64,000 nucleotides of DNA from contig NZ_CP010431.2 in NCBI RefSeq assembly GCF_000814845.2, forward strand, positions 682,001-746,000, written 5' to 3'. The DNA comes from Pandoraea sputorum (GTDB taxonomy: Bacteria; Pseudomonadota; Gammaproteobacteria; Burkholderiales; Burkholderiaceae). A program made the translations under genes and the position numbers. Within the stretch, counting starts at the first letter, position 1. Every line of letters begins with the position of its first letter. The notes under the pieces were generated by a model. It was not told the origin of the DNA. It made no database searches and saw only the letters and a list, made by a program, of their open reading frames with translations. Shown here piece by piece: positions 18,143 through 26,577 of the stretch.

Positions 18143-19066
18143 ATGCGCAAATTCAAGACCCCCGGCACGGCGGCGCTGCTGGCGTTCGAGGCGGCGGCCC
18201 GGCACGAAAGCTTTACCCATGCGGCCCGCGAGCTGTTTCTCACCGAGAGCGCGGTGTCGCGCCAGATCGCCACGCTGGAGACGCAGTTGGGCGTGCGGTT
18301 GTTCGTGCGCGCCAAGCAGCGCGTGGTGCTGACCCGCGCGGGACGGCTTTATGGCACGCAGGTGCGCCGTACGCTCGAACAACTGGATCGCGACACCCTG
18401 TCCATCATGGCCCACGGCAGCGGCGGCGGCTCGCTGGAACTGGCGGTCCTGCCAACGTTCGCGTCAGAGTGGTTGATTCCAAGAATGAAAGACTTCGACG
18501 ACCGGCATCCGGATGTTCGCGTGAACATGGGCGTTCACACCGACCTCTTTACGTTCGACGAGACACACTTCGAGGCGGCCATCCATTTCGGCCAGCCGAC
18601 ATGGCCGGGCACGTCGTCGGACTATCTGTTCGGGGAAGAAGTGGTGCCGGTGTGCCGTCCGTCGATCCTGAAAGGACCGGTGCGCACTGCGGCAGATTTG
18701 CTGACGTATCCGTTATTGCATTCGACGACACGTCCGAGCGCTTGGTCGCAGTGGTTTGCGGAGCAGCGCGTCGAGGACCATCGGGCGTTGCAGGGCGTGC
18801 GCTACGAGCTTCACACCATGCTCATTGCGGGTGCGGCGGCGGGGTTGGGGATTGCGCTGGTGCCGAAGTTCTTCGTTGAGGGACAGTTGGCGACGCTCGG
18901 CCTCACAATTCCGTTCGACGTGAAGAGCGTGGCCGAGTCCGCCTACTATCTCGTCTATCCGACGGAACTGACGCACGGGCAGCCACTCAGCGTTTTCCGC
19001 GAGTGGCTGCTCGATCAGGCGAAAGCGTATCGGCCGACGTACCGTCCGGACTATCGCCCCGCCTGA
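18143..19066 (+). CDS. LysR-family transcriptional regulator (GcvA-like)
   Basis: This 307-residue regulator has an N-terminal helix-turn-helix (about 10-65: AALLAFEAAARHESFTHAAREL, then SAVSRQIATLETQLGVRLF) and a C-terminal LysR substrate-binding domain (about 93-295). It is divergent from the hglS-amaB-aminotransferase operon and is the most likely activator of lysine/2-aminoadipate degradation. The inducer is probably a pathway intermediate, which is an inference from position. Confidence 0.93.
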   Translation: MRKFKTPGTAALLAFEAAARHESFTHAARELFLTESAVSRQIATLETQLGVRLFVRAKQRVVLTRAGRLYGTQVRRTLEQLDRDTLSIMAHGSGGGSLELAVLPTFASEWLIPRMKDFDDRHPDVRVNMGVHTDLFTFDETHFEAAIHFGQPTWPGTSSDYLFGEEVVPVCRPSILKGPVRTAADLLTYPLLHSTTRPSAWSQWFAEQRVEDHRALQGVRYELHTMLIAGAAAGLGIALVPKFFVEGQLATLGLTIPFDVKSVAESAYYLVYPTELTHGQPLSVFREWLLDQAKAYRPTYRPDYRPA

Positions 19067-19085
19067 TGGTGGACGACGCGATCGA

Positions 19086-19733
19086 TCAGCGTCCCGTGTA
19101 ACGCCCCGGCTTATGCCACGCAACGACCATCGCGCTCATGGCGATGGCCGAGATGGCGGACCAGGCGACGCGTCCGGCTGGCATCGTGGCGAGCGACGCG
19201 ATCAGAATCGTCGTGTCGATGCACACTTGCGTGATACCGGCATTGATGCCGCGCTTGCGTTGCAGCCACAGCGTGACGATGCCGGTGCCACCGACGCCCG
19301 CCCCATGTCGCGCCAACGCCAGAATGCCCATGCCACACAGCGTGCCACCGACGAACGCGGCGAACAGCGGATTGACGAAGGCGATGTCGAACGTTTGCGG
19401 CATGGCCGCGAGGGCGAAGGTAATGCCGAAGCTCGCGACGGTGGATTTTAGCGCAAAGCGCGCGCCCATCGTGAAGTACGCGAACAGGAAGAACGGAATG
19501 TTCACCAGCGTAAAGATGGTGCCCACCGGTAGCGGAAAGACGTAAGAGGCGAGCAGTGCGATGCCAGCCACACCGCCGGTAACCAACCCGGCAGCCTTGA
19601 GCAGCACCAGACCGACCACCACAAATGCCATGCCGATGACCATCGCATAGATGTCTTCGAGCACGGAGTGCGGCACACCGATTGTGTCGGCTGCTGCAAT
19701 AGCGCCGGATACAGCGCCCGTATCGTGTTTCAT
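19086..19733 (-). CDS. YitT-family integral membrane protein
   Basis: This 215-residue protein is mostly membrane-embedded, with about six hydrophobic segments. The family's glycine-rich stretches are visible (KAAGLVTGGVAGIALL and the ARHGAGVGGTGIVTLWLQRKRG segment). It belongs to the YitT/DUF161 family, whose function is not settled; some members are proposed transporters. It lies 139 bases downstream of ilvE on the same strand, but co-transcription is not established. Confidence 0.87.
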   Translation of the reverse strand: MKHDTGAVSGAIAAADTIGVPHSVLEDIYAMVIGMAFVVVGLVLLKAAGLVTGGVAGIALLASYVFPLPVGTIFTLVNIPFFLFAYFTMGARFALKSTVASFGITFALAAMPQTFDIAFVNPLFAAFVGGTLCGMGILALARHGAGVGGTGIVTLWLQRKRGINAGITQVCIDTTILIASLATMPAGRVAWSAISAIAMSAMVVAWHKPGRYTGR

Positions 19734-19806
19734 GATCAGTAAGTCAGGAACGACAGGACGGCGCGCCCGGCTCTCCTGATGCCGGAACGCGCCGCCGAAG
19801 ATTTCC

Positions 19807-19830
19807 CGCGTCGCTGTCTCGGGCGACGCG
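19807..19830. other. Inverted repeat downstream of ilvE
   Basis: The 8-bp stem CGCGTCGC / GCGACGCG has an 8-base loop and lies between ilvE and the YitT gene. It lacks a T-tract in either direction, so it may be a weak terminator or an RNA-processing hairpin. Confidence 0.4.
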
Positions 19831-19872
19831 CAGCTTCACAGCTTGTAATGTAGTGACTGTCTTAACGCGCGA

Positions 19873-20970
19873 TTACGCGACGTGGTGGACCCACTGGAAC
19901 GGATCGGCGACCTTGCCACGTTGAATGCCCGTGAGCTGATCGCGGATACGCTTGGTGACCGGGCCTTCACCGCCGTCGGCGATGTTGAATTCGCCGTTGG
20001 CGTGACGCACCTGACCGATGGCCGTCACGACCGCAGCCGTGCCGCACGCAAACGTTTCCTTCACACGGCCGCTGGCCGCATCGGCCTGCCACTGTGCGAA
20101 CTCATACGGCGTTTCGTTGACGGTCATGCCTTCGCGGCGTGCCAGTTCGATGATCGACGCGCGGGTGATGCCCGGCAGGATCGTGCCGGAGAGCGGCGGC
20201 GTCTGGAGCGAGCCGTCGTCCATCACGAAGAAGACGTTCATGCCGCCGAGTTCTTCGATCCAGCGGTGCTGTGCGGCGTCGAGGAAAACGACCTGATCGC
20301 AGCCCTTGGCGCTCGCTTCCGTTTGCGCAATCAGGCTGGCGGCGTAGTTGCCGCCGCACTTCGCAGCACCGGTACCGCCAGGCGCTGCGCGCGTGTACTG
20401 GTCCGAGACCCACACCGTCACAGCCGATTTGCCGGGCTTGAAGTAAGGACCGACCGGGCAAGCGATCACGCAGAAGATGTATTCATGCGCGGCGCGCACG
20501 CCCAGAAAGCTTTCCGAGGCAAACATGAACGGACGGATGTAGAGGCTGCTGCCTTCCGAGCCCGGGATCCATGCACGGTCGATGTCGACCAGCTTTTCCA
20601 CGGCTTCGAGGAAGACGGCTTCCGGCAGATCGGCCATCGACATGCGCTGGGCCGACTCGCGGAAGCGCTTGGCGTTGGCTTGCGGGCGGAACAGCGAGAT
20701 CTTGCCATCTTCGCCGCGATAGGCCTTCATGCCTTCGAAGATTTCCTGCGCGTAGTGCAGCACGGCGCACGCCGGATCGATCTGGAACGGGCGGCGGGCT
20801 TCCACCTTCGCGTCATGCCAGCCGCGGCCTTCGGTCCAGCGGATCGTAACCATGTGATCCGTGAATACGCGGCCGAATACCGGGTTCGCCAGTGCGGCGG
20901 TGATCTGGTCGGCAGGGGTGGGGTTGGCGTGCGGCTCCACGACAAAACGCAGTTGGTTATCGGCGCTCAT
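19873..20970 (-). CDS. ilvE: Branched-chain-amino-acid aminotransferase, class II
   Basis: This 365-residue fold type IV PLP aminotransferase interconverts leucine, isoleucine and valine with their 2-oxo acids in the cytosol. The PLP lysine is K204 (GAAKCGGNYAASL), and the C-terminal pattern FACGTAAVVTAIGQV is typical of class II enzymes. Length fits the family. The start is preceded by an unusual folded leader (21003-21070) that ends 33 bases before the ATG, and no strong ribosome site lies directly before the start (GAAGAAAC only), which suggests post-transcriptional control. Confidence 0.95.
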   Translation of the reverse strand: MSADNQLRFVVEPHANPTPADQITAALANPVFGRVFTDHMVTIRWTEGRGWHDAKVEARRPFQIDPACAVLHYAQEIFEGMKAYRGEDGKISLFRPQANAKRFRESAQRMSMADLPEAVFLEAVEKLVDIDRAWIPGSEGSSLYIRPFMFASESFLGVRAAHEYIFCVIACPVGPYFKPGKSAVTVWVSDQYTRAAPGGTGAAKCGGNYAASLIAQTEASAKGCDQVVFLDAAQHRWIEELGGMNVFFVMDDGSLQTPPLSGTILPGITRASIIELARREGMTVNETPYEFAQWQADAASGRVKETFACGTAAVVTAIGQVRHANGEFNIADGGEGPVTKRIRDQLTGIQRGKVADPFQWVHHVA

Positions 20971-21002
20971 GTTTCTTCAAATGTCTCGGCAGAGGTGGCT
21001 TT

Positions 21003-21070
21003 AGTCGACAGTGCCGTTAACGTAAACGGCAGGTCGCTATTTTCCTCCTTTCGGGGCCTGCCTGTCGACT
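21003..21070 (-). promoter_or_regulatory. Candidate structured mRNA leader of ilvE
   Basis: Read on the minus strand, a perfect 9-bp closing stem (AGTCGACAG with CTGTCGACT) encloses two further helices. One is CAGG/CCTG, extendable to GGCAGG/CCTGCC, around a loop that contains a perfect ribosome-binding sequence AAAGGAGG. The other is TGCCGTT/AACGGCA with a 6-base loop. The second and third helices share bases and could be alternatives. The layout resembles a three-way junction aptamer or a switching leader. I do not recognise it as a named riboswitch class. Confidence 0.5.
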
Positions 21071-21393
21071 GAATTCACCGCTTCTCCCGTCACTACGGGC
21101 TTTCGGACGATATCGCGCCGAAAATTATCGGAATTTGGACGATTTTTGCAAGAAAAGTGCGCGATTTGCCGAAAGTTGCGTGGACGCAGGTCTGCCACGA
21201 AACTGCGGTGTCGCAGGGTAACAGTGTGTAAAAAAACATTTCAGGTCACAGGCCGACCGACACTCGACATTTAATATCTAAGGCGCATGATGTCGGGAAC
21301 GTCCCCACGGTCGATGTACGTACCCCCTCAGGATCGAGGGCGGCGACCTTCGCAGACGTTCCGCCCGTAGATCAAGAATGGGAGAGGAGGCAG
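21071..21393. other. Intergenic region between ilvE and the small membrane protein gene
   Basis: About 320 bases separate the ilvE leader from the divergent gene at 21394. The region is comparatively AT-rich around 21120-21285 and probably carries the promoters for both genes. Apart from the start-proximal ribosome site AGGAGG at 21386-21391, no gene or further clear repeat was found. Confidence 0.5.
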
Positions 21394-21765
21394 ATGAAGT
21401 CGACAACGATTCGAATGTTGCGCGCGTATCTGATCGTGGCCTCGCTGGGCGCTGTGTGCATCGACGCCTGTGTGGTCATTGCCATGCTCATCTTCGATGT
21501 GCCCGAGCGTGTCTTCACGTCGGCCGACTTTCGCATTGCGATGGCGGCGTCTTTGCTGCTGTTGTTGCTGGCGGCACGCTCGCTGGCGTCGACCGCGTTT
21601 CGGGCGGCGCTCGCCAGTCGGCATGTCATGTTCAATGGCGTTGAACGTGCCGATGGCCCGCGCCGCACAGACAGCGTCGCCTTGCGCGACGACTGCCCGC
21701 ACCGTCTGCTGGTGCTGCTCCACATCCGCATCCACCGTCAGCAACTGGCGATGGTTGCCGCCTGA
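21394..21765 (+). CDS. Small hypothetical membrane protein
   Basis: This 123-residue product has two hydrophobic segments (about residues 10-33 and 47-62, the latter with a six-leucine run). A C-terminal soluble tail is rich in arginine and histidine. A near-perfect ribosome site, GGAGAGGAGG, precedes the ATG by a good distance, which is the main support for it being real. I recognise no family. The C-terminal third has an unusual composition and may be out-of-frame sequence. Confidence 0.5.
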   Translation: MKSTTIRMLRAYLIVASLGAVCIDACVVIAMLIFDVPERVFTSADFRIAMAASLLLLLLAARSLASTAFRAALASRHVMFNGVERADGPRRTDSVALRDDCPHRLLVLLHIRIHRQQLAMVAA

Positions 21766-21820
21766 CGGCGAAGCGGATACCTCGACCGCCACGGCGCATC
21801 AGTACCCGCATCAGTACCGA

Positions 21821-22492
21821 TCAGGCAGCCTTCCCGTCCACCAGATCGCATTCGCGCGGCGGACGCGTCATCGCAATCCACTCCTGCACCGCCGGACGCA
21901 GAAACTGACGGCGCGCATATTCGGCCAGCGCAGGCGGTACGACGTCGTCGTTATAGACCAGACGATTGAGCATGACCGCGAGGTCGACGTCGGCAATGCA
22001 CCACTTGTCGAACAGCGACATGCGTGCGTCGGGCAGCAGGCTCTCGGCGATGGCGATCAGCTTGCTCGCCGCAGCGTAGCCCACGTCGGTCAGCGGCGCA
22101 TCGGACGGGCCGTAGAAGATCACCTGCGTCGAACGATCCTCGCGCAGCGCACCAAGATCGCTGCGCAGCCATGCCTGTACCTGACGGGCACGCGCGCGAT
22201 CGCGAACGTCGGCCGGATACACCGGCACGTCGGGTGAGATCGTTTCCAGATATTCGATGATGGCGGACGATTCGGACAACGTGAAATCGCCATGCACGAG
22301 CGTCGGCACACGACGTGTGATCGACAGGTCGGCAAAGCCGCTTTCGTGATGCGCGCCCTGATCGAGATCGACGGTGCGCAGATCGAACGGAATACCTTTC
22401 TCGCGCAGCGTGACGAAAACCGACAGCGCGTAAGGGCTGGTGAACTGGGCGTCGACGTAAAGCGTGAACGAGGCGGGGGCAGCGGCTGACAC
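21821..22492 (-). CDS. Glutathione S-transferase (YfcF-like)
   Basis: This 223-residue protein has an N-terminal thioredoxin-like domain (about 8-88: YVDAQFTSPYALSVFVTLREKG, then the ITRRVPTLVHGDFTLSESSAI glutathione-site segment) and an all-helical C-terminal domain. It conjugates or reduces an electrophilic or peroxide substrate with glutathione. It is divergent from a LysR gene with a strong inverted repeat between them. Confidence 0.88.
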   Translation of the reverse strand: MSAAAPASFTLYVDAQFTSPYALSVFVTLREKGIPFDLRTVDLDQGAHHESGFADLSITRRVPTLVHGDFTLSESSAIIEYLETISPDVPVYPADVRDRARARQVQAWLRSDLGALREDRSTQVIFYGPSDAPLTDVGYAAASKLIAIAESLLPDARMSLFDKWCIADVDLAVMLNRLVYNDDVVPPALAEYARRQFLRPAVQEWIAMTRPPRECDLVDGKAA

Positions 22493-22587
22493 GATGGGCT
22501 CCTGAAGGGATTGTGCGCGGGGCGAAATTGCCCGCGGATGCTTATGTTGCCGTACGTTCGTGGTGATAAGCTACTGCACAAATCGAT

Positions 22588-22618
22588 GGCAAGCTGTGAG
22601 CCAGATTCACAGCTTGCC
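22588..22618. promoter_or_regulatory. Perfect 12-bp inverted repeat between GST and LysR genes
   Basis: GGCAAGCTGTGA and TCACAGCTTGCC flank a 7-base spacer. The inner part, CTGTGA-N7-TCACAG, has LysR-type box geometry. It lies about 75 bases before the LysR start and about 95 bases before the GST start, as expected for an operator shared by divergent genes. It could also fold as a hairpin in RNA. Confidence 0.7.
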
Positions 22619-22694
22619 GCGCGCTTTCGCATGCTTTTGCGCACCGATCTGTCCCCAATATTCGCCCGCACGCCAACCCGATATTCCCTGAATC

Positions 22695-23594
22695 ATGAAC
22701 GCCGAACCTCGCGCCCGTCCGCCCCTGGCGAACCTGGAAACCGTTTGTCTCGTCGCTCGTCACGGCTCGTTCACGGCGGCCGCCGAAGCGAGTGGCCTCA
22801 CGCACGGAGCCATCAGTCGTCGGGTGGGGGCCGTTGAAAACTGGCTCGGCTGTGCGTTGTTCGAGCGTCATGGGCGAGGGGTGAGCCTGACGTGCGACGG
22901 TCAGCGCTTTCTGGGCCGCATCGAACATGCCTTCGACGTGATCGACGCGGCTGCCGACCAGTGGCATCAGGCGCGCAAGGCCCCGGCGGTGCGCCTGAGC
23001 GTGGTGCCGTCGTTCGCCAAGCTGTGGCTGCTTGAGCGCCTGCAATCGCTCGAAGGGGGCAACCCGTTCATAGACATTCAGGTGACGACCGAGCATCGCA
23101 ATGCCGATGTGGGCGCGGGCGAAGTGGACATCGCCGTGCGCTACGGCCGGGGCGGGTGGGCGAGCGTCGAGTCGGAACCGTTGATGCGTGAGACGCTGTA
23201 CCCGGTGGCCTCACCCGAGATGGCGCTGCGTCTGAAGGGCGCGAGTGTGTCCGAGATGCTAACGATGCCCTTGCTGCACGACTCCGATCTCACGGGCTGG
23301 CGCGCGTGGTGCGGTGCCCATGGCGTGTCGCTGCGACCGCGTGCGCGTGACCGTCGATTCGAGGATTACACGGTGGTGCTTGCGGCGGCCGAAGCGGGGC
23401 TGGGCATTGCGCTTGTACGGGCGCCGCTGGCGAGCGAATGGATGGCGCGCAGCCGTCTCGTGCGACTGTCGGACGCCGAAGTCGTCTGCCCGTTGCAGTA
23501 CCACGTGGTGACGGCCAAGCGCGAGAAGCGTCCGGAAGTGCTGGAAGTGATCGCGCGTCTGCACGCGCTGGCGCGCGAGGATGCGCGCACGTAA
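22695..23594 (+). CDS. LysR-family transcriptional regulator
   Basis: This 299-residue regulator carries a helix-turn-helix at about 10-70 (ETVCLVARHGSFTAAAEASG, then HGAISRRVGAVENWLG) and a GcvA-like substrate-binding domain at about 98-295. It is divergent from the glutathione S-transferase gene and is its likely regulator through the strong inverted repeat between them. Confidence 0.92.
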   Translation: MNAEPRARPPLANLETVCLVARHGSFTAAAEASGLTHGAISRRVGAVENWLGCALFERHGRGVSLTCDGQRFLGRIEHAFDVIDAAADQWHQARKAPAVRLSVVPSFAKLWLLERLQSLEGGNPFIDIQVTTEHRNADVGAGEVDIAVRYGRGGWASVESEPLMRETLYPVASPEMALRLKGASVSEMLTMPLLHDSDLTGWRAWCGAHGVSLRPRARDRRFEDYTVVLAAAEAGLGIALVRAPLASEWMARSRLVRLSDAEVVCPLQYHVVTAKREKRPEVLEVIARLHALAREDART

Positions 23595-23699
23595 ATACCA
23601 TGAACGCGGCCGTGCGCGGCGCAGGGGTTTCCCGCACTGCGCGTGCTGCTGAGGGTTGCCTAAAATGCGGGACGCTTCTTGCAGGACTGCCTGGCAGAG

Positions 23700-24620
23700 A
23701 TGAACTTACGCTCGCTCGATCTGAATCTGTTGCTCGTGTTCGAGTCGCTGCTGCGCACGCGCAGCACGACGGTCACCGCCGAGGAACTGAACCTCACGCA
23801 ATCGGCGGTGAGCAATGCGCTCAAGCGTCTGCGGCTCGCCTTCGGCGATCCGTTGTTCGTCAAGACACCGCAAGGCATGCTGCCGACCGATCTCGCCGCA
23901 TCGCTGGCGCCGCCGGTCACTGAGGGACTCGGCCTGATTCGCGGCGCCGTCGAGGCGCCGCAGGACTTCGTCCCGGCCAATGCGCAGCGCACGTTCCGTC
24001 TTTACCTGAGCGATATCGGCCAACTGATCTTCATGCCGAAGCTCATGGCGACGCTCGCTGTCGAAGCGCCCGGCGTTCGCATCGTCACGGTCGACACGAC
24101 GCCGCGCGAAGCGCAGAACGCGATGGCGATGGGCGACATCGATCTCACGCTCGGTCTGTTCACACGCTTCTCGTCCGGCTTCCATCAGCAGCGCCTGTTC
24201 CGCGAGCACTATGTGGCCCTCGTGCGCGAAGGGCATCCGACGATTCGCGGCGAGCTCACGGCCGAGACGTTCCTTCACGCGGCACACGCCGTCTACCGTC
24301 CGACGGCCGGTCATCACGACGTGTTCGAGACTGCCGTTGAGCATTGGTTTGCGCAGTCGGGGCAGCAGCGTCACGTGGCGCTGCGCATGGCGCACTCGAT
24401 GGGACTCTCGGCGCTGATCGCCGCGAGCGATCTTGTGGTGTGCGTGCCGACGCGTCTGGGGCGCGCCCTCAAGGCGGCCGCGGACCTGCGCACTTACGCG
24501 CTGCCTTTCGACGGCCCCGAGTTCGACATCTCGCAACTCTGGCACGAGCGCTTTCACACCGACGCAGGCCATCGCTGGCTGCGCAGCACGATCTTCCGCC
24601 TGTTCCACGGCGAAGACTGA
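23700..24620 (+). CDS. LysR-family transcriptional regulator (NodD/LinR-like)
   Basis: This 306-residue regulator has an N-terminal MNLRSLDLNLLLVFESLL pattern, typical of the NodD/NahR branch that responds to aromatic compounds, a helix-turn-helix at about 15-62 and an effector domain at about 90-300. I chose the ATG at 23700; an in-frame TTG 21 bases earlier is less likely. It precedes, on the same strand, the VOC dioxygenase / aldolase-like / transporter / porin cluster. A perfect inverted repeat lies in the gap. Confidence 0.92.
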   Translation: MNLRSLDLNLLLVFESLLRTRSTTVTAEELNLTQSAVSNALKRLRLAFGDPLFVKTPQGMLPTDLAASLAPPVTEGLGLIRGAVEAPQDFVPANAQRTFRLYLSDIGQLIFMPKLMATLAVEAPGVRIVTVDTTPREAQNAMAMGDIDLTLGLFTRFSSGFHQQRLFREHYVALVREGHPTIRGELTAETFLHAAHAVYRPTAGHHDVFETAVEHWFAQSGQQRHVALRMAHSMGLSALIAASDLVVCVPTRLGRALKAAADLRTYALPFDGPEFDISQLWHERFHTDAGHRWLRSTIFRLFHGED

Positions 24621-24703
24621 TCTCCCGCCTGCCTGACCTCACACGTTCGCTGCGCACGCGTGCGCGGCACCGTCGCGCTCGCATGCTGCACCCCCAATTC
24701 ACG

Positions 24704-24726
24704 GCGTAAATACCGCGCATTTACGC
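24704..24726. promoter_or_regulatory. Operator-like inverted repeat before the VOC/transporter operon
   Basis: GCGTAAAT-N7-ATTTACGC is a perfect 8-bp inverted repeat in LysR-box geometry, about 105 bases before the VOC gene start. A second perfect repeat, GGCGTC-N4-GACGCC, follows at 24735-24750. Both are candidates for the LysR regulator encoded just upstream. Confidence 0.6.
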
Positions 24727-24830
24727 AATTTGTTGGCGTCATGCGACGCCGGTCCTTATCGTATCTCTCACGACATTTAAGTCATCGGACGCACGTCCGG
24801 GACACGAACAATATCCGCAGGAGACAAGCG

Positions 24831-25694
24831 GTGATCAATCTGCACGACATTCGTTACGTGCGGCTGGGGACGCGCGACCTCGAAGGTGCGACACGCTATG
24901 CGCGCACCATTCTCGGGTTGCAGGAAGTGCGTCGGGAAGCCGGTTTCGTATTCCTTCGCAGCGACAGCCGCGATCATTCCGTGTGCTACTTCGAGGGCGA
25001 CCCTGCCGACCATACGGTGGCGTTCGACGTCGCGAGCGATGCGCATTTCGACGCCGCAGCCGCACAACTCGACGCCATGCACATCGAGTTCCGACGCGGG
25101 ACGCGCGACGAGGCCGACCTGCGCCGCGTGGCCGATTTCCTCACGTTCCGCGATCCCACCGGCAACCAGATCGAACTGGTATTGCGCGCAGCGCAGACCG
25201 GACGCGGCTATCACGGCGAGCGCGACGCGGGCATCGATTCGTTCAGCCACGTGGGCTTGTGCACAACGGACGCGCGCCGCGACGAAGCCTTCTGGACCAG
25301 CGTGTGCAATGCCCGTGTGTCGGACCGTATCGGCGACGCACCGCTGCTGCGTATCGACGACGTCCATCACAAGATCGCGCTATTCCCGGCAAAGCGTGCG
25401 GGCATTCAGCACGTGAACTTTCAGGTGAACGGCATCGACGACCTGATGCGCTCGTGGTACTTCCTGCGCGAGCAGGGCGTGCCGATTCGCTTCGGTCCGG
25501 GGCGTCACCCGACTTCGCACGCGATGTTCCTGTACTTCGCGGGCCCGGACGGCATGGTCTACGAGTACTCCACCGGTGTGCGCAAGATCGCGCCGGAAGA
25601 CGAAGCCACTTACGTGCCGCGTCAGTTCCCGTTCGATCCGACCGGGTTCTGCATGTGGGGCGCGAAGCCCGAGATCCCTGAGTTTTCGTCCTGA
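24831..25694 (+). CDS. VOC-family extradiol ring-cleavage dioxygenase type protein
   Basis: This 287-residue two-domain vicinal-oxygen-chelate protein resembles 2,3-dihydroxybiphenyl-type extradiol dioxygenases. The C-terminal domain has the full iron triad H140 (SFSHVGL), H194 (GIQHVNF) and E245 (VYEYST), with a conserved H180 near the active site. The GTG start at 24831 is set by the ribosome site CAGGAGAC. It starts a likely operon with an aldolase-fold protein, an aromatic-acid transporter and a porin, so cleavage of a dihydroxylated aromatic acid is the best guess. Confidence 0.82.
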   Translation: MINLHDIRYVRLGTRDLEGATRYARTILGLQEVRREAGFVFLRSDSRDHSVCYFEGDPADHTVAFDVASDAHFDAAAAQLDAMHIEFRRGTRDEADLRRVADFLTFRDPTGNQIELVLRAAQTGRGYHGERDAGIDSFSHVGLCTTDARRDEAFWTSVCNARVSDRIGDAPLLRIDDVHHKIALFPAKRAGIQHVNFQVNGIDDLMRSWYFLREQGVPIRFGPGRHPTSHAMFLYFAGPDGMVYEYSTGVRKIAPEDEATYVPRQFPFDPTGFCMWGAKPEIPEFSS

Positions 25695-25713
25695 CCTGCT
25701 GGCGGGTATTCCC

Positions 25714-26478
25714 ATGACACAAGTTACGTTCGATGCCGCCCGTCACGGCGGCATTGCCGACATCGACCGCGCGGTGCGCGTGGCTGCCCGCACGCTGGCA
25801 CGCGCCGGACTGGCGCATGCGTACGGGCATTGCAGCGCGCGTCTCGATGCGGACCGCTTCGTCGTCTGCGCCGCACGTCCGATGGGGCTCATCGGCATCG
25901 GCGAGACGGGCACTGTGGTGCCGATCGACGGCCCGCTGCCCGACGGCGTGCTCGGCGAAGTCCGTCTTCATCAAAAGATCTATCGCTCGCGTCCCGACAT
26001 CGGTGCAGTTGCGCGCACCATGCCGCCCAAGACCATGTCGCTGTCCACGCTGCGCCGCACGCCGCGCGCGCTGCACGGGCCGGGCACGTACTTCGCTCCC
26101 GGCGTGCCGCTGTGGGACGACCCGCAACTGATTCGCTCCGACGAACAGGCCGCTGCCGTGATCGCCACGATGGGCACGAACGCCGCTGTCGTCATGCGCG
26201 GCAACGGGGCCGTCGTCGCCGCCGACACGCTCGAAGCGATGGTCGCGCTCACGTGGTACCTCGAAGACGCCGCGCGCGTGGATCTCGACGTGCTCGCGCT
26301 CGAAGCGTCGCTACCGGCCGCCGTGCTGAACGACGACGAGTGCCGCGCGCGCGCAACGCGCTCGGGCCGGATCATCGAGCGCATGTGGGAGTACCTGTCG
26401 GCGGGCGACCCGGAGTTGCCCGGCGACGCTGCGCTCCCGTCTTCATTTTCGTCACACCCTTCACACGACCGTTCTTGA
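25714..26478 (+). CDS. Class II aldolase/adducin-fold protein lacking the zinc histidines
   Basis: This 254-residue class II aldolase-fold protein lies 19 bases after the VOC gene. The general fold is clear: GHCSAR near 38, E82 in LGEVRLHQKIYRSRPDIGAV, and a late TWYLEDAARV helix. The metal-binding HxH that should follow RPDIGAV is RTM (101-103), and the third histidine (usual NHG) is N164 in RGNGAVV. All three zinc ligands are therefore replaced, whereas the second family member in this window (53542-54336) keeps them. It may be a non-metal lyase or hydrolase, or a non-catalytic partner of the dioxygenase. Confidence 0.82.
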   Translation: MTQVTFDAARHGGIADIDRAVRVAARTLARAGLAHAYGHCSARLDADRFVVCAARPMGLIGIGETGTVVPIDGPLPDGVLGEVRLHQKIYRSRPDIGAVARTMPPKTMSLSTLRRTPRALHGPGTYFAPGVPLWDDPQLIRSDEQAAAVIATMGTNAAVVMRGNGAVVAADTLEAMVALTWYLEDAARVDLDVLALEASLPAAVLNDDECRARATRSGRIIERMWEYLSAGDPELPGDAALPSSFSSHPSHDRS

Positions 26479-26577
26479 TGTAATCGCCCCCAACCGGCTG
26501 CGAGCCCTTGCACAGAGCGTCGTCGACAGACGCCACGGCCCGCTGCTCTCGCGGTAGTTACCGCACAGGAGACAGAC

